Assembly (NCBI GenBank): GCA_951394405.1
Contig: OX596346.1
Location: forward strand, 62,001 to 126,000
Source: Coprinellus micaceus
Lineage: Eukaryota > Basidiomycota > Agaricomycetes > Agaricales > Psathyrellaceae
DNA: 64,000 bases
Direction of reading: 5' to 3'
The position numbers and the translations under genes were made by a program. Below are positions 22,673-34,374 of the stretch, one piece after another (position 1 is the stretch's first letter; each line of letters begins with the position of its first letter). Below the pieces are notes generated by a model, which had not been told where the DNA came from, did not search any database, and saw only the letters and a list, made by a program, of their open reading frames with translations.

Positions 22673-24064
22673 TGGAATGTGAACCGACGATTTGATGTTG
22701 AATCGAATTAAGTATGTCGCACCTGGAGTTGTGGGTTCGGTATACTTAGGTCGTCGTGTACCGTTTCGATTTCGGTTCGCCCGGACGAGTCACGGCTAGG
22801 TGGTGCCTCGGGATCATTCGACCGGGATGGACTTGGAGTAGTGCATGGGTGTAATATAATCAAGTTGGGTGGGGGCGACTTTGGTCAGGTTTGAGCATGT
22901 ATTTGAATGGGGGAGGGGTACCATCTATTGTGCGGAGCCAAATTGAGTGGTTCGTTCGTACGAAGCACCGACGATGTCCACACCTGTTACATTCAGAAAG
23001 TACGGGGTATCGTAGATCCAGTTAACGTATGACCTACGTTGTACGACACAAGGAATACTTGAAGGTCCTGATTGTCCTGTTTTCACGCCGTTCACGCGTA
23101 CTATCACCTTCGTTCCTTCTCCGTAAGCCTGGATGTTGAGTTTCAGATGACTGAGCTGGTGTGAAGATGCCCACTGAAGTTGTTGTGTCACTCGACTTTG
23201 CGGGCAGTCTTTCGAAGAACGGGGAGATATAGGGTGGTGAACTTGTTCAATAGGCTTGGGAGCATATGGATGACTTGCGAGCAGCGTTGTAGTTCTGCGA
23301 AACCAATCGCCTCCTCCCCGCCTCGAACCCTCTCCCTCTCTTCCTTCCTTTCTTGGACCTCACGCCCCTATCCACAGCGCCAAGCCAAACCGCGTGCCCG
23401 AACGGATCAGATCACGATCAATCAGCATCTCGAATCGTAAGATAACAAGCATCTCCGCTTCACTTCGCTCTTACGTCCAACGGCCGTCCATCTTGTCTAT
23501 CCACGTCCTCCTTCTTCGCGTCCTCGCACGTCGCACCGGACCCACCCGAAGCCCTGAGAATATAGGAGAATAAGAGGGAAGAGAAGGGAAGGGTACCCCA
23601 GGAATCAAAGAGACACGAGAGAAACCCCAGGTACGCGTTCCTGCCTTCCCCGTCCTTCGTCCTCGGCCGTCGAGCATACGCGCCTTATATCAACCCCACT
23701 AACCGCTCCTATGCATTCTCCCCCCTCGCCCCTCCGCCGGATTTGTGTCTTCGCGTTGTGCCCAATCCTCGTCCTCGTCATCGCCTACGCATACACACTC
23801 AACTCGACGGTACCCGCTGACCTGGCACACGCCCTCCGCCGGTCGTCTGCGTCTCTCCGACTTGCGCTCAAACCTGTGCCTTCTGTCACTCATCTCCCTA
23901 ACCTCGCTCGGCCTACGCCTACGCCTTCTCCCCTCAAACCCACCCGAATCATGGCCATCGAATCCACGCCGTCCACCCACACCCCCCTCCCTCTCCCTCT
24001 GCCCACCTCCGCCTCTACGCTCAAACAACAGATCCAAGCGACCCTACTGCAAGCTAAAGCAAGA

Positions 24065-27000
24065 ATGTCGACCCCAGAGCAGAAAGCAGCGAAACGCGCC
24101 AAGTTCGAGGGCGCGTTTGCGAAGATTAGGGAGGAGCTGGTGGGGCATATGAGGGGGGAGGGGATGCCCGAGGAGGCGGTGGTTTGGTTTGAGAATGTAC
24201 GTGTCGATTTCTGTTCCTCGCTACCCTCGCTCTTCGTTACCCTTCACCTTCGTTCCTTCACTCTCCCTTCCGCTTTACGCTACGCTATGGCATTCGACGC
24301 GACTCGACGCGATACCATCGATGGCTCGATAGGCACCCGTGGTCCAAGCGTATCGATTCGGTCCCCGTATCGATCCGCCTCGTCTGCTGGGCATCTCGAT
24401 TTCATATCGCGTTCATCTCTCCTTCGTGGGGGTTTCATCTCGGGCGTTGTGTCGCGTTTCATCTCGCGTGCGGGGAGATTTCATTCCGGTGTCTCTTCCC
24501 CACACTTCTTTCCATGCAGAACCTTCGTCTCTTCGACGGGTCGCGTTCTCCTTCTTGGTGGGGACGCGTTCCCCCGTTGTATTCCTCCGTTATTCGTTCC
24601 ACGCTGTATCCATTTCGTATTCACGCACACGGCCTCTTCTCCCCATCCCTCTCTCCTGTCTCCCCCCCTCCCCTCCTCCCTCCCCTCCCGTACCCTCTTA
24701 CTCACACCCCCTCCCACAGAACCTAAACTACAACGTCCCCGGCGGGAAACTCAACCGCGGCCTCTCCGTCGTCGACACCCTCTCCATCCTCCTCGCGCGC
24801 GAGCTCACCGAGGAGGAGTACCACCGCGCGGCGGTGCTTGGGTGGGGGATTGAGTTGGTGCGTGTCTCCCGTCTCTGTCTGTGGTCGTCTTCACCTCATC
24901 CTTCCTCTGACTCACCCTCTTCCCCCTCCTCTGCTCGTATCCTCGCCCTCTCCCTCCGCACTCGACGTCCTCGCAAACTCGCCAATTGGACTCGCTCGGG
25001 CGCTCCGGTACCCTTCTCCAACTCTGAACCTCATGCTTCCCCACGTCGTCCTCCGGACTCCGCGCCGCAGCTCCAAGCATTCTTCCTAGTCTCCGACGAC
25101 ATGATGGACGCCTCCATCACGCGCCGCGGCCAGCCCTGCTGGTACCGCCAGCCGAAGGTCGGCATGCTCGCGATAAACGACAGTTTTTTGTTGGAGGGGG
25201 CGATTTATTGGTTGTTGAAGGTGCGTAAGGGTCTTTTTTTCTCTCTCTTTTATAAATGAAATGAAGGGGGAAGCCCGAGCGAAGCTCGGGATTGAGAGGC
25301 TCGCTGTGCTCGCCGAGGATGAGGAGGGAGCCCTCTCGCCCCCCCGGGCTCGATAACAGAAGAGAAACGCGATGCTCACCCCCTAAATCAGAAATACTTC
25401 CGCCGCGAACCCTACTACGCCGACCTCCTGGACGTCTTCCACGAGACGACGTACCAGACGGAGTATGGCCAGCTGGTCGACTTGATTACGGCCCCGGAGG
25501 ACGTGGTTGATTTGGGGAAGTTTAGTTTGGGGAGGTACGTGTCTAGTTGGGTTGTTTTACCTTTGGTTACGACGTTTCGTTTCGCCTTTTGTTATGTTCC
25601 CTTCCCTTCCGTCTTTTGTTACCTTCCCTTCCCTTCCGTTTTACTATGTTTTCCTCCGTCTTTCGCCCGAACTGGAGCGATTCCGCCTTCCAGGCTTCGT
25701 TTCGTTTCGGTGCGTTTCGGTCCTTTGGAGACCGAGTCGAGCAGGGGTCTTGCGCTTCGCGTTTTTGGTTCGTGTGTTGGACGGGGAGGGGAGCGCGGGT
25801 GGAATTTGGAGGTCGCGGTTTCATTTATTTCGCCCTTTCACGGCTTCCTCCTCCCCTTCGAACCCAAACGCCCGACGACGCGTCCCCGCTCTTCTTTTTA
25901 TTCTTTCATTCGAACTCGAACGCCCGAAGAGACCCTGCGCCGACACCGCCCACCACGTTGGGTGGGTTCACTCCCCCGAGTCGTGGTCTGCCCTGGTTGG
26001 GTGGACGGGACGGGTGGGTTATGTCAGACCAATCATTGTGGACGGTGTGTGGGTTGCGGTGTACGGTGGACTCGGTTTATTCTGGTCTTTATTCCTTGCT
26101 TTCCTTCGTTGCTTCTGTTCTTCGTGTTCGTTTCTATTCCTTCGTTTCTATTCCTTCGCTTCTTTCCTTCGTTCTTCGTCCCCCTCCTGTCCGTCCCTGC
26201 TCGCCCACACCGTCCGCCACGTGCGCGCGAACACACTCCCCCTAGTCGTGGTCTGCCCTGTTTTGGGTGGACGGGAAGGGGTGGTTCTTATGCCATGTTT
26301 GGTGGACGGTGTGTGGGTTGTGGTACGCGGTGGGTGGGGATGCGGATGGGGGCGTGGTTTACTCTTCTTTTATTCTTCGTGTTCGTTTACGTTCGTACCT
26401 TTTTCTTCAACGGGACGTACTCGGGTTCTACCCTTTACTTTACCCCTCGCTTCCCCGAGCTGCCGCGCATTCCTGCTCCGGACACCGCTCCTTCCAATAT
26501 CTGTCGCTCACTCCAGTTGTGTAACCTGCGCGTTGAGCAGGGGAGGGACGGGGGTGCTGCGGAGCTTTGAGTAATGCGGTGTCGGGGTTGTGGATTACGG
26601 GTTGTGGTGTTGTGCGGATGGGGATGCGGTGTGGACGGAGTCGGGTTGGATGAAGATGCGTGTGGGGCGGCCGTTCTGGGTACTCGTTACCTCTTTGCCC
26701 TTCTCTTCTTCGCCCTTCGTCCTCTCACGGGCTGCCTTTTGTTTGATCGTCCTTCTTTCCTCCTTCTTTCCGTATTCCTTCGTTCCTCGAGACACGCACC
26801 TCCGCTCCGGATCCACGTTCCCATTGAGCCACCGCCTCTCCGTCATCTTGCCCTGCTTCATCGTCCCCGAGCCTGTACCCTCGTTGATTTGCGGGGCGGA
26901 GGGGGAGGGGCTGTGAGAAGCGTATGATAAAGGGAGGTGGTACATTGGGTCGGGTTCGTTGGTGGAGGGATCGTTTCGCGTTTGTCGATAGGAACCACGC

Positions 27001-28300
27001 TTTCAGCGTTTTGGGTTTCTTCGCTTCGGTTTTCTCCTTCCCTCCATTACCTCCCCGTTCCTTCGCTTTACCTTCGTGGTTTGACGTGGTGTCGACACGC
27101 CCTACATCCCTTCGCGCTGGAACTCCCATGCCCCTTCCCCATCCCTCGGGTTTAGCCGTCGATCAAGCCTCCTCCACTAGGCCTCTCGCTGCTACAGTGA
27201 AGGTCATGGAGAGGTTTGTGGACCATCCTCGGAGTATGGGGTGGGTGGTGTGTGGTCGAGGTCGGGGTCGAGGTCGGCGGTGGGACCTGGGCGTGATCGT
27301 GGTCCGGGCGAAAGGGCGGACACTGGACGAGGTGGCTGGGCCGAGGGATGAGGTGTTCCGAGCACGTATGGCGTTTTTTCGACGCTGTCGTCGCGGGTGT
27401 CTCTCGCCCCTGATCTAAGCTCGTCCATTGTTTCTCGTCTTTCCCTCGATGCTTCGAGTCGGGGTCGGTGGAGTGTTTGGGGGTTTACGTTTGGTTCGGG
27501 TTGGGGCTTTGCTTCCTTCCTTCGTTTTTCGTTTATTTCGTTTCTTCCTCCTCTCGACTCTTCTTCTCTTCATATCAACGTCCTAGACTTACGCTAACCC
27601 CCTCTCTCCCTCCGTCCCTCTCTAGACACCGCCTCATCGTCATCTACAAAACCGCGTTCTACTCGTTCTACCTGCCCGTCGCCTGCGCGATGCTCATCGC
27701 GGGCATTCCGTACCCCACGGACACGCCCCCGAGGTTCACGTTGGATAGGGGGGTTGTGACGAGCGAGGAGGATCCGTATAGTGTTGCGTTGGGGATTTTG
27801 ATCCCGCTTGGGGAGTATTTCCAGGTTCAGGTGCGTGTTTGGTTCTTCTTCGTCGTTAGTGAGGGGGGAAGAGGGAATGGATGCTGACGCATGGACGATA
27901 GGACGACTTCCTGGACTTTAGCGCCCCGCCCGAGGTCCTCGGCAAGATCGGCACGGACATCGTGGATAACAAGTGCTCCTGGGTCGTCAATACCGCGCTT
28001 AACCTCACGTCCCCCACCGCTTCCTCTGCCTCGCCCTTCGCGCCCTCCCTCACCCCTGCGCGTCTCTCCGAGATCCGAGAGATCCTCGACGAGAACTACG
28101 GCAGGAAGGATAAGGAGAAGGAGGGGCGGGTGAAAGAGGTGTTTGAGGAGCTGGGGATTAGGAAGGCGTATGAGGTGTATGAGGAGGGTGTTGTGGGGGA
28201 TGTGAGGAGGAGGATTGGGGAGGTTGATGAGGCGAGGACGGGGTTGAAGAGGGAGGTGTTTGAGAGTTTTTTGGGCAAGATTTATAGGAGGAGTAAGTGA
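24065..28300 (+). CDS. ERG20: Farnesyl diphosphate synthase
   Basis: Six exons: 24065-24196, 24720-24857, 25071-25220, 25392-25534, 27626-27830, 27902-28300; 388 residues. It condenses dimethylallyl or geranyl diphosphate with isopentenyl diphosphate to give farnesyl diphosphate for sterols, dolichol and protein prenylation. Visible motifs: [18 protein letters not shown], the first Asp-rich motif DDMMD after FFLVS, the GQ(L)VDL region, [10 protein letters not shown], and the second Asp-rich motif DDFLD after YFQVQ. The C-terminus is KIYRRSK. The chosen ATG fits the family's usual N-terminus. The frame is open back to an ATG at 23711, which would add 118 residues including a hydrophobic stretch (VFALCPILVLVIAYAY). 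Intron 4 is 2.1 kb, very long for this genome. A truncated copy of the promoter and exon 1 is inverted at 35700-36200. Confidence 0.95.
25535..27625 (+). other. Unusually long (2.1-kb) intron of the FPP synthase gene
   Basis: The intron begins GTACGT and ends TCTCTAG; joining its ends restores [11 protein letters not shown]. It is pyrimidine/GT-rich and has long stop-free frames in several phases. It contains a direct repeat of about 90 bp, at 25977-26069 and 26243-26335 (shared GTCGTGGTCTGCCCTG and GGACGGTGTGTGGGTT). No independent gene is evident. Confidence 0.75.
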
Positions 28301-29090
28301 GCGAAGCGAGTACTGGCTTAGTGGGGAGCGAGGACGAAACGCCTCGAGTGGGGTTGAACGATGAATCTAGTACTGAGTAATCGAATCGAGTTTGGAATTG
28401 AATCTGGATTGTGCTTTCTTTCGTTCCTTTTACTTTGTGTGTTTGTTCATGTCGCGCCTTGTGCTGTTGGTTTGAACCTGTTCTGTGGTGGGGACGGGGC
28501 GTACGTACTACGCCCTCACCCGTTTCGGTCAATATCGGACTCCCATCCCCCGAGGAGAGCCACTGACAGCCTTGATACTTATTAGCACACTGAGCCATGG
28601 CCGCCTCCCGCCTCTGGATTGCTCGTTTATAGTACGTATATCTGATATCTGGAACGGGGAAAGATGTCGGTATGATGCGCTAACGTATGGTGCATAGGTT
28701 TTACGAAGGAAGTGGGAGGGAACATTGTGCGCGTTCTGAACGCAGTAGGGGGAGGGTGTGGAACGTCGTTGATATATAAGGACGTGCTTTAAGCCGCGAA
28801 TATCGAAACCTTGTCAAGAAGCACAGTGAGCGAGATATGAGGGACATAAGGAGGTGCAAGGGGGTGGGGTGGGATGAGAATGAAGAGAACAGACAAATGA
28901 AACGGAACTTGAATGTAGGAGACTGAGGGTGGGTTCAAGGTGCACAACACTACAGCTGTTGGTAAAGTGAGAGTAGGGAACGATTCGCCGACGGGTATAC
29001 CACGATGAACTGGATCGCGGGATGAAACCGAATATGTATGGAGGGAGGTACTCGAACGAAACGCAGGCATGTGAGTGCCGGATGAAAAGG
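28301..29090. other. Intergenic, nothing recognised
   Basis: The convergent 3' flanks of FPP synthase and the TPR-CHAT gene. No supported feature. Confidence 0.4.
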
Positions 29091-32000
29091 CTAATATCCG
29101 TAGTGGACGTACGGAATCCATGCAAGGAGTGACGCATCCGAGTTTTCAAGACGCCCTCGAAGTCGCTGAATGGCGTGGTGGAGCGCATATGCGGACAGGG
29201 TTCCATCGAAGCGAGTCCCACTCCCTTCCTCGCTGTGAGTCCAAAGGTAGTCGTAGAAGTCATTCGCAACTTGAGGTGCATTCCCATCCCCAATTGCCCA
29301 CATCGTAGCGACAACCCGACGGTATCCCGCGGCCAGCATCCCAGCAGCGAGATGGACAGCCTCGTCGGAGAGGGTTTCCTGGCCAGTGCTCGTTTCGCAG
29401 GCTGAGAGGAAGGCGAGGTCGGCGTTCTTGAGGTTGCGTTGGGAGATGTCGCTGAGGCTGAGGCGTCCTCCGTTGTGAAAGAGGAATCGACTTTGGAGCG
29501 GATCGCCAGCATCATGCGATCCATGACAAGCCAGGTGGATGCAGCTGAACTCTTCCATATGCTTGAGACATCCCTCGGGGTTAACGGCATCGCCGACCAG
29601 TTTCAGTGCCCTACAGCAATGTTCTAGCGCCCCGTTGTAGACCGACGCCACCTCTTTTGTCGTGCCGGGAATGTTAGCGGCACCTAATGGCTGTGGTTGA
29701 CTCGTCAAGAATATCCCAGAGACAGCTGGATCTATCGGGTGCTCGTATTTGACCCGGCGATTGAGGGCCGAGATGTTGGGCGTGTACGATGAGACTGCGT
29801 AGTCGAGGAGGCACTCAGAATCCAAGCCACCATATTTCCCAGCGGCGTGGAGCGGGAGAAAGGATAAGGGACCTGTTGGGCACCACCATATTCTTGGTAG
29901 CGCATCAGAAGAAGGGTCGTCTGCCTTCTGTTACTAGATGTTAACGGGTTACATCCTGTCAAAGCACACGAACACGTACTGAGATCGCCAGTGCATCTAG
30001 TATTGGCTTCACGACCTGGACCCACAAACCCTGCAGGACGTCACGTAGACCGTCTGACCTTCGACGGAACAATCCCCCAGCCCTCGAAGGGACATCTTCC
30101 TCCCTCCCCGGACCCTCTGAGTTCGCGCTGGCATCCCTCGTTTCCCCGTATGGGCCCTCGTGACCTTGATGAATCCCTTCCGAGTCCTCGCTCCCTCGCA
30201 TGCGAAGATTCTGCCTACGCAGGTGCGTGTTAAGATCCTTTCGATATTTCTTCGCTTTCTCCAATGAGAAGTGAGGCAAGGGGATGTGGAGAGGTTCGGT
30301 CAACCCAGCGAGAATCGCAATCGCGTCACATCGACTCTCGTGGATGTTCACGATAACTACGGGCCCAGACTTGGGCAGGTGTTGTACGAGGGTAGAAAAG
30401 GCTTGCGGTTGGAGAAAGCTCTCACAACCGGGGGTAGCTCTGACTGTAGCGAGGAGGTCCTCCCACTCTGTCGCCAACTTCAAATGGTTCGCAGCCGCTT
30501 CCTCCAGTGAAATCTTCTCAGGCATGGACATATCGATCTTTGACGCCCGTGGAGCCGAACCTGCATTCTCGAGTCGCCTCGACACATCCAGGATTCTGTC
30601 AGCCAGCACAGCGTCGTGGATCCGGAGTTCCTCGAGTGGCGTACGAAGCTGGCTCTGTTGACCCCAGACGAGACACCTGCCCTGCTCGAGCCACTCCAGG
30701 GCTTTTTCGGGAAGTTCGAGCCGGAACATGGTGGCGGCGGCTTCCAGGGTTAAGCCCGGGTGTTCTTCTAACATGTCATATCGATGCTGAACAGTCTGCT
30801 CGAGGCCTGCTATCAACGCAAGCAGACGTATCACAGTCTCGAACGCCGTTCGCACCTCCACTGAACTGGGGTGGTGTTGATTTAACACTCTGGCCCATCG
30901 TTTCGCGGCCCTGATTCTGGGCTGTGGGCTCCCAGAGACGCTGGTTGCCGAGGCCCTGAAATTCGAAATTGCCGCATCTAAGTGCTCCGGAAGGTGCTTT
31001 ATCCTGAAGTGCTTATAGGAGAGTTGTGCGAGCTGATAGAGAGGCTCAGGGAGGAACGCGTGACCCTCAGGGATTGACTGCAACGCCCTCCTCTGCACCG
31101 ATAATCCAGCTTCAACAGCCTCAAGGTCAGCGGTCTTTTCGAAGAGCCGGGAATACGAGTTTCCCAAATTGGTGAGCCAGGTAGGCAAATCTGGGTGACC
31201 CTTAGGGGTTAGATCTACAGCCTGGTTCTGGAGGGAGATCGCTTCTGTCAGGGTGGGGAGGGCTTCAATGCGTTCAAATTGATGGCGAAGTGAGCCCCCA
31301 AGGTTGTTGAGCCGGCTGGGACGGAGTGGATGTCCTTCAGGAGTCAGATGGAGAGCCTGTCTCTGCAGCGAGATTGCCTCGGCGAGGTCGGAGAGATCAC
31401 CGGTACGCACGGAAAGATCGAGGAGGCGATTTCCAACGTTGTTCAGCAGGCTGGGCAGACCTGGATGGCCCTTGGGGGTTAGACGGATGGCTTCCTTCTG
31501 TAGGGCGATCGCCTCGGTGAGATCTGAGAGGGCCCCAGTGCGCTCGAATCGAGTGCTGAGGAAACCCCCAAGGCTATTGAGCTGGGTAGGCATGTTTGTA
31601 TCCCCCTCAAGAGTTAGGTGTACAGCCTTCCCTTGAAGCACGACCGCTTCGGTGAGGTCGGATAGGCAGCCCGTGCGTTCGAACAGGGAGTGGAGTGAAT
31701 ACGCAAGAGCGCTGAGACTGGTGGTTAGATCTTCGTCTCCCTCGGGACTCAGATGCACGGATTCCCTCTGTAGGGAAATCGCTTTGTTGAGGTCGGAGAG
31801 GGAGTCGGCGTGCTGGGAACGGGAGTGGAACGATTTGCCGAGGTCATTGAGCCGGCTGGGTAGTTGTGGATGGCCCTCCGGAGTCAGGCGCACAGCTTTT
31901 TCCTGTATTGAAACTGCTTCGACGAGGTCTGAGAGGGTGCCTGTGTGCTGAAATCGAGAGTGAACTGCACGTCCAAGGTTATCTAACATGGTGGGTAGAT

Positions 32001-32923
32001 GCGGGTGCCCATCGGGAGTCAGGTCCACGGCCTGTTTCTGTAGCAGGATCGCCTTGGACAGGTTCGAGAGGCCACCTGTGCGATGGAATAGGTTCTGGTA
32101 CGCATTTCCGAGGTTGTTGAAGAGGGAGTATGGTGTCGCGCCCCGATCGGAAGTCATATCCACGGCCTTCTGGAGAATTGAAATTGACTCAGTCATGTCT
32201 GAAAGGTTTCCAGTTCGACGAAATCGCTCTTGGAGGTAGCTCCCCAGGTTGCCTAGCATGTGAGGGAGATTCTCGCTATCTTGGGGAGTGATCTCCACCG
32301 CCCTCTTTAACGTCGTGATCGCCTCAGAGATATCGCACACGGCACCGGTGCTTCGAAACTTGCGATATAAGCTCGATGCAAGCGCCAATAGCGACCAGAC
32401 GCATTCAACATCTACGAAGCCCCAGTCCGTTCAAATGCCACCCAGCAACGTGGTGGTCTCACTCACCCACATCCACGTTTATTTCACCTGGAGCATCGAC
32501 AATCTCCGAAGAAGTGACGAACCGGTGCTGGGAACTGAAGGTCTTGATCTCTTCTCTGCAGCCTGTGAATCCTTCCCTCAATAAAGTCGTCAAGCATCGA
32601 GGCGAGAAAATCCCACTCTCTCGTGGCGATGAACCTTGCGCCCGCCCCAGAGACTCCGGGTTATCGAAATTGGTATCTTCTCCGCGTTCGGAGTTCACAG
32701 CGCAGGCGATTTCTTCGATTCCGGGAGGACTTTGGTATTGTAATATGTTGGTGGGGAGTTGTAAGAAAAAATGAGGAACTCACCGTCCAATAGAAGCCCT
32801 GGCGGTACACTCCTCTGAAACGATTTCAGGCTCTGGGACGGCTTTGCCGTCAAGGCGTTTGGTCTCATCATCTAGGAGGGACGTAAGTCTGATTAGACGG
32901 CGCATGGTGAACATGTATGTCAT
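29091..32923 (-). CDS. TPR-repeat CHAT-domain protease-like protein
   Basis: Four exons on the minus strand: 32923-32784, 32729-32467, 32411-29980, 29927-29091; 1223 residues; introns of 52-55 bp. After about 130 residues of unassigned N-terminus come ten consecutive TPR-like repeats of 45 residues (pattern NNLG-x6-RF-x-RTG-x-LSDL-x-EAI-x-LQ-x-AV-x-LTP-x-GHP). A helical linker follows. The C-terminal third is a CHAT domain (PF12770): GPLSFLPLHAAG, then IHLACHGS with the catalytic His, then FLSACETS with the catalytic Cys, then AAGMLAAGYRRVVATMWAI. CHAT domains are caspase-like cysteine peptidases, and TPR-CHAT proteins are greatly expanded in Agaricomycetes. The His/Cys dyad is intact, so activity is plausible. 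Substrate unknown. The N-terminal two exons rest on reading frame alone. Confidence 0.88.
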
Positions 32924-33580
32924 GCTTTCCTGTTAGCTCCAGTCGGCTGATTATTTCGTCGGCAACAGCGTCGTATCGTCAAGTACTAAGGTGATGACAC
33001 ATACCTCTCTCCGCCCCCGCCAGGGCTGGGGTGTTGAACGCTGCTCCGAAAACATTCAGCCAAACGGGATGCAACAGCGATGGGAATGTAGAACCACGTA
33101 CTCGGAGGATCCCATGGTTCTATGAGGACGACCTCGAGTAGGCGCGATATCAAACGACGAGAAGGGGGGCGACGAACTCCAGGGGGCTATATAGGAAGGC
33201 CAGCAAAAAAACCGCGCTCGGCACCTGATGCAATGTGATAGATTCGTGTCACAGGATTACCCAAATGCTCCAAGCACACCGAGATAGGTGGACAATCACA
33301 TCGAACTCAATGGGATTGGAAACCGAGTCCATCGATTGATGAACCTAGGCCGAACACTGACATGACATAAATTGAGATAGAGCGCTTGGCGCGTCTGGCG
33401 AAAGGGCGGATAGCCTTGGAGCTGAAAGTGGTGAAGTTAGGGTCTGCATGAAGAGAGAGCTTCCCTACCTCATGGTGCCGTTCACTCTGCCACGCGGCTT
33501 GGGCACTTATTTCGTTCATGTGATCGGCCAAACCGGAGGGAGTGAGAGCTTCGCCAGAGCTTCAGCGAAGGGACCCGCAC
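32924..33580. other. Intergenic, nothing recognised
   Basis: Upstream region of the TPR-CHAT gene. No motif recognised. Confidence 0.35.
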
Positions 33581-33582
33581 TA

Positions 33583-33829
33583 CAGTGTCTTGCATATTGG
33601 TTTGCATCACGATTTTTTTCTGCGCGGACTTTGTGAGGGGTGACACGGCACATGTATACCAGGTTTGGTGACGAGCGGGCCAACAACATGAGCGCCTGCT
33701 GTCAGCTGCTGTCCAGATGTGGTCCAGATGGCAGGGAATTGGCTCGCACTGGCGCCGAGTGGCGGTTGGTGTGACCCTGTCACACCCATTTGAAAAAAAA
33801 CGAAACGCAAACCAATATGCAAGACACTG
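33583..33829. mobile_element. Mariner-type MITE with TA target duplication (247 bp)
   Basis: The left end CAGTGTCTTGCATATTGG (continuing GTTTGC) is a perfect inverted match of the right end. Similarity extends, imperfectly, into poly-T/poly-A tracts, giving inverted repeats of about 38 bp. The dinucleotide TA flanks both ends (33581-33582 and 33830-33831), the hallmark of Tc1/mariner insertion. There is no transposase. Confidence 0.85.
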
Positions 33830-33831
33830 TA

Positions 33832-34370
33832 ATCCCTATATTCATACTCCCCATGAAACTCTGTGCCTCCGTGCACACGTCCCTAACGGTATATGTCGAG
33901 CCTACGCCATTCTTCTTCTTGTTTGTCCCACCCTCTCGGAACTCGATCAACCTTTGAAACATGCGCGACGCACAACAGACCACCGTCTGCACGGAGGAGC
34001 ACGGTGACCTCCGACACAGTAGTAAGAGGCTCTAGATCATCCACCCATCCGGGGGCAATGCCAAGTGCCCTCAAGGGCACCCGGCTCAACCTGCTTTTCC
34101 GGAGAGACGCGACGAGCTACACCAGAGCTGGTCCTCCCTTATTCGGGTACGGATGAGATGAGATTAGATCACATGAGACAGGCCCCCGGATTCGAATCAC
34201 GTCTTACTGAACTCTCGGAGCACGAACCCCAGGAGGTGTGCAGTGATAAATGAAATGGATAGCCTAGGGTATCGGAAGAAGTGAATCCGAGCTTCGGTGA
34301 AGAGAATTCCTCAGGAGAGGACCCACATGAGCCGCCGAGACCGAGGCACGATCTGTTTCAGCTCAATCCT
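33832..34370. other. Intergenic, nothing recognised
   Basis: Includes a GAGATTAGATCACATGAG tract near 34153 that recalls the family's upstream motif, and a GGATTCGAATCAC stretch like a tRNA T-arm, but no tRNA folds around it. Confidence 0.35.
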
Positions 34371-34374
34371 GACA

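Noticed and set aside
25482..26574. Two open frames of more than 350 codons on the plus strand
   Set aside because: They lie within the FPPS intron, overlap each other in different phases, and are low-complexity (Phe/Ser/Pro-rich from pyrimidine bias).
30283..32239. Several Arg/Ser-rich plus-strand frames opposite the TPR repeats
   Set aside because: Regular antisense reading of a repeated coding sequence.
34141..34260. tRNA-like GGATTCGAATCAC stretch
   Set aside because: No acceptor stem or D-arm can be placed around it.
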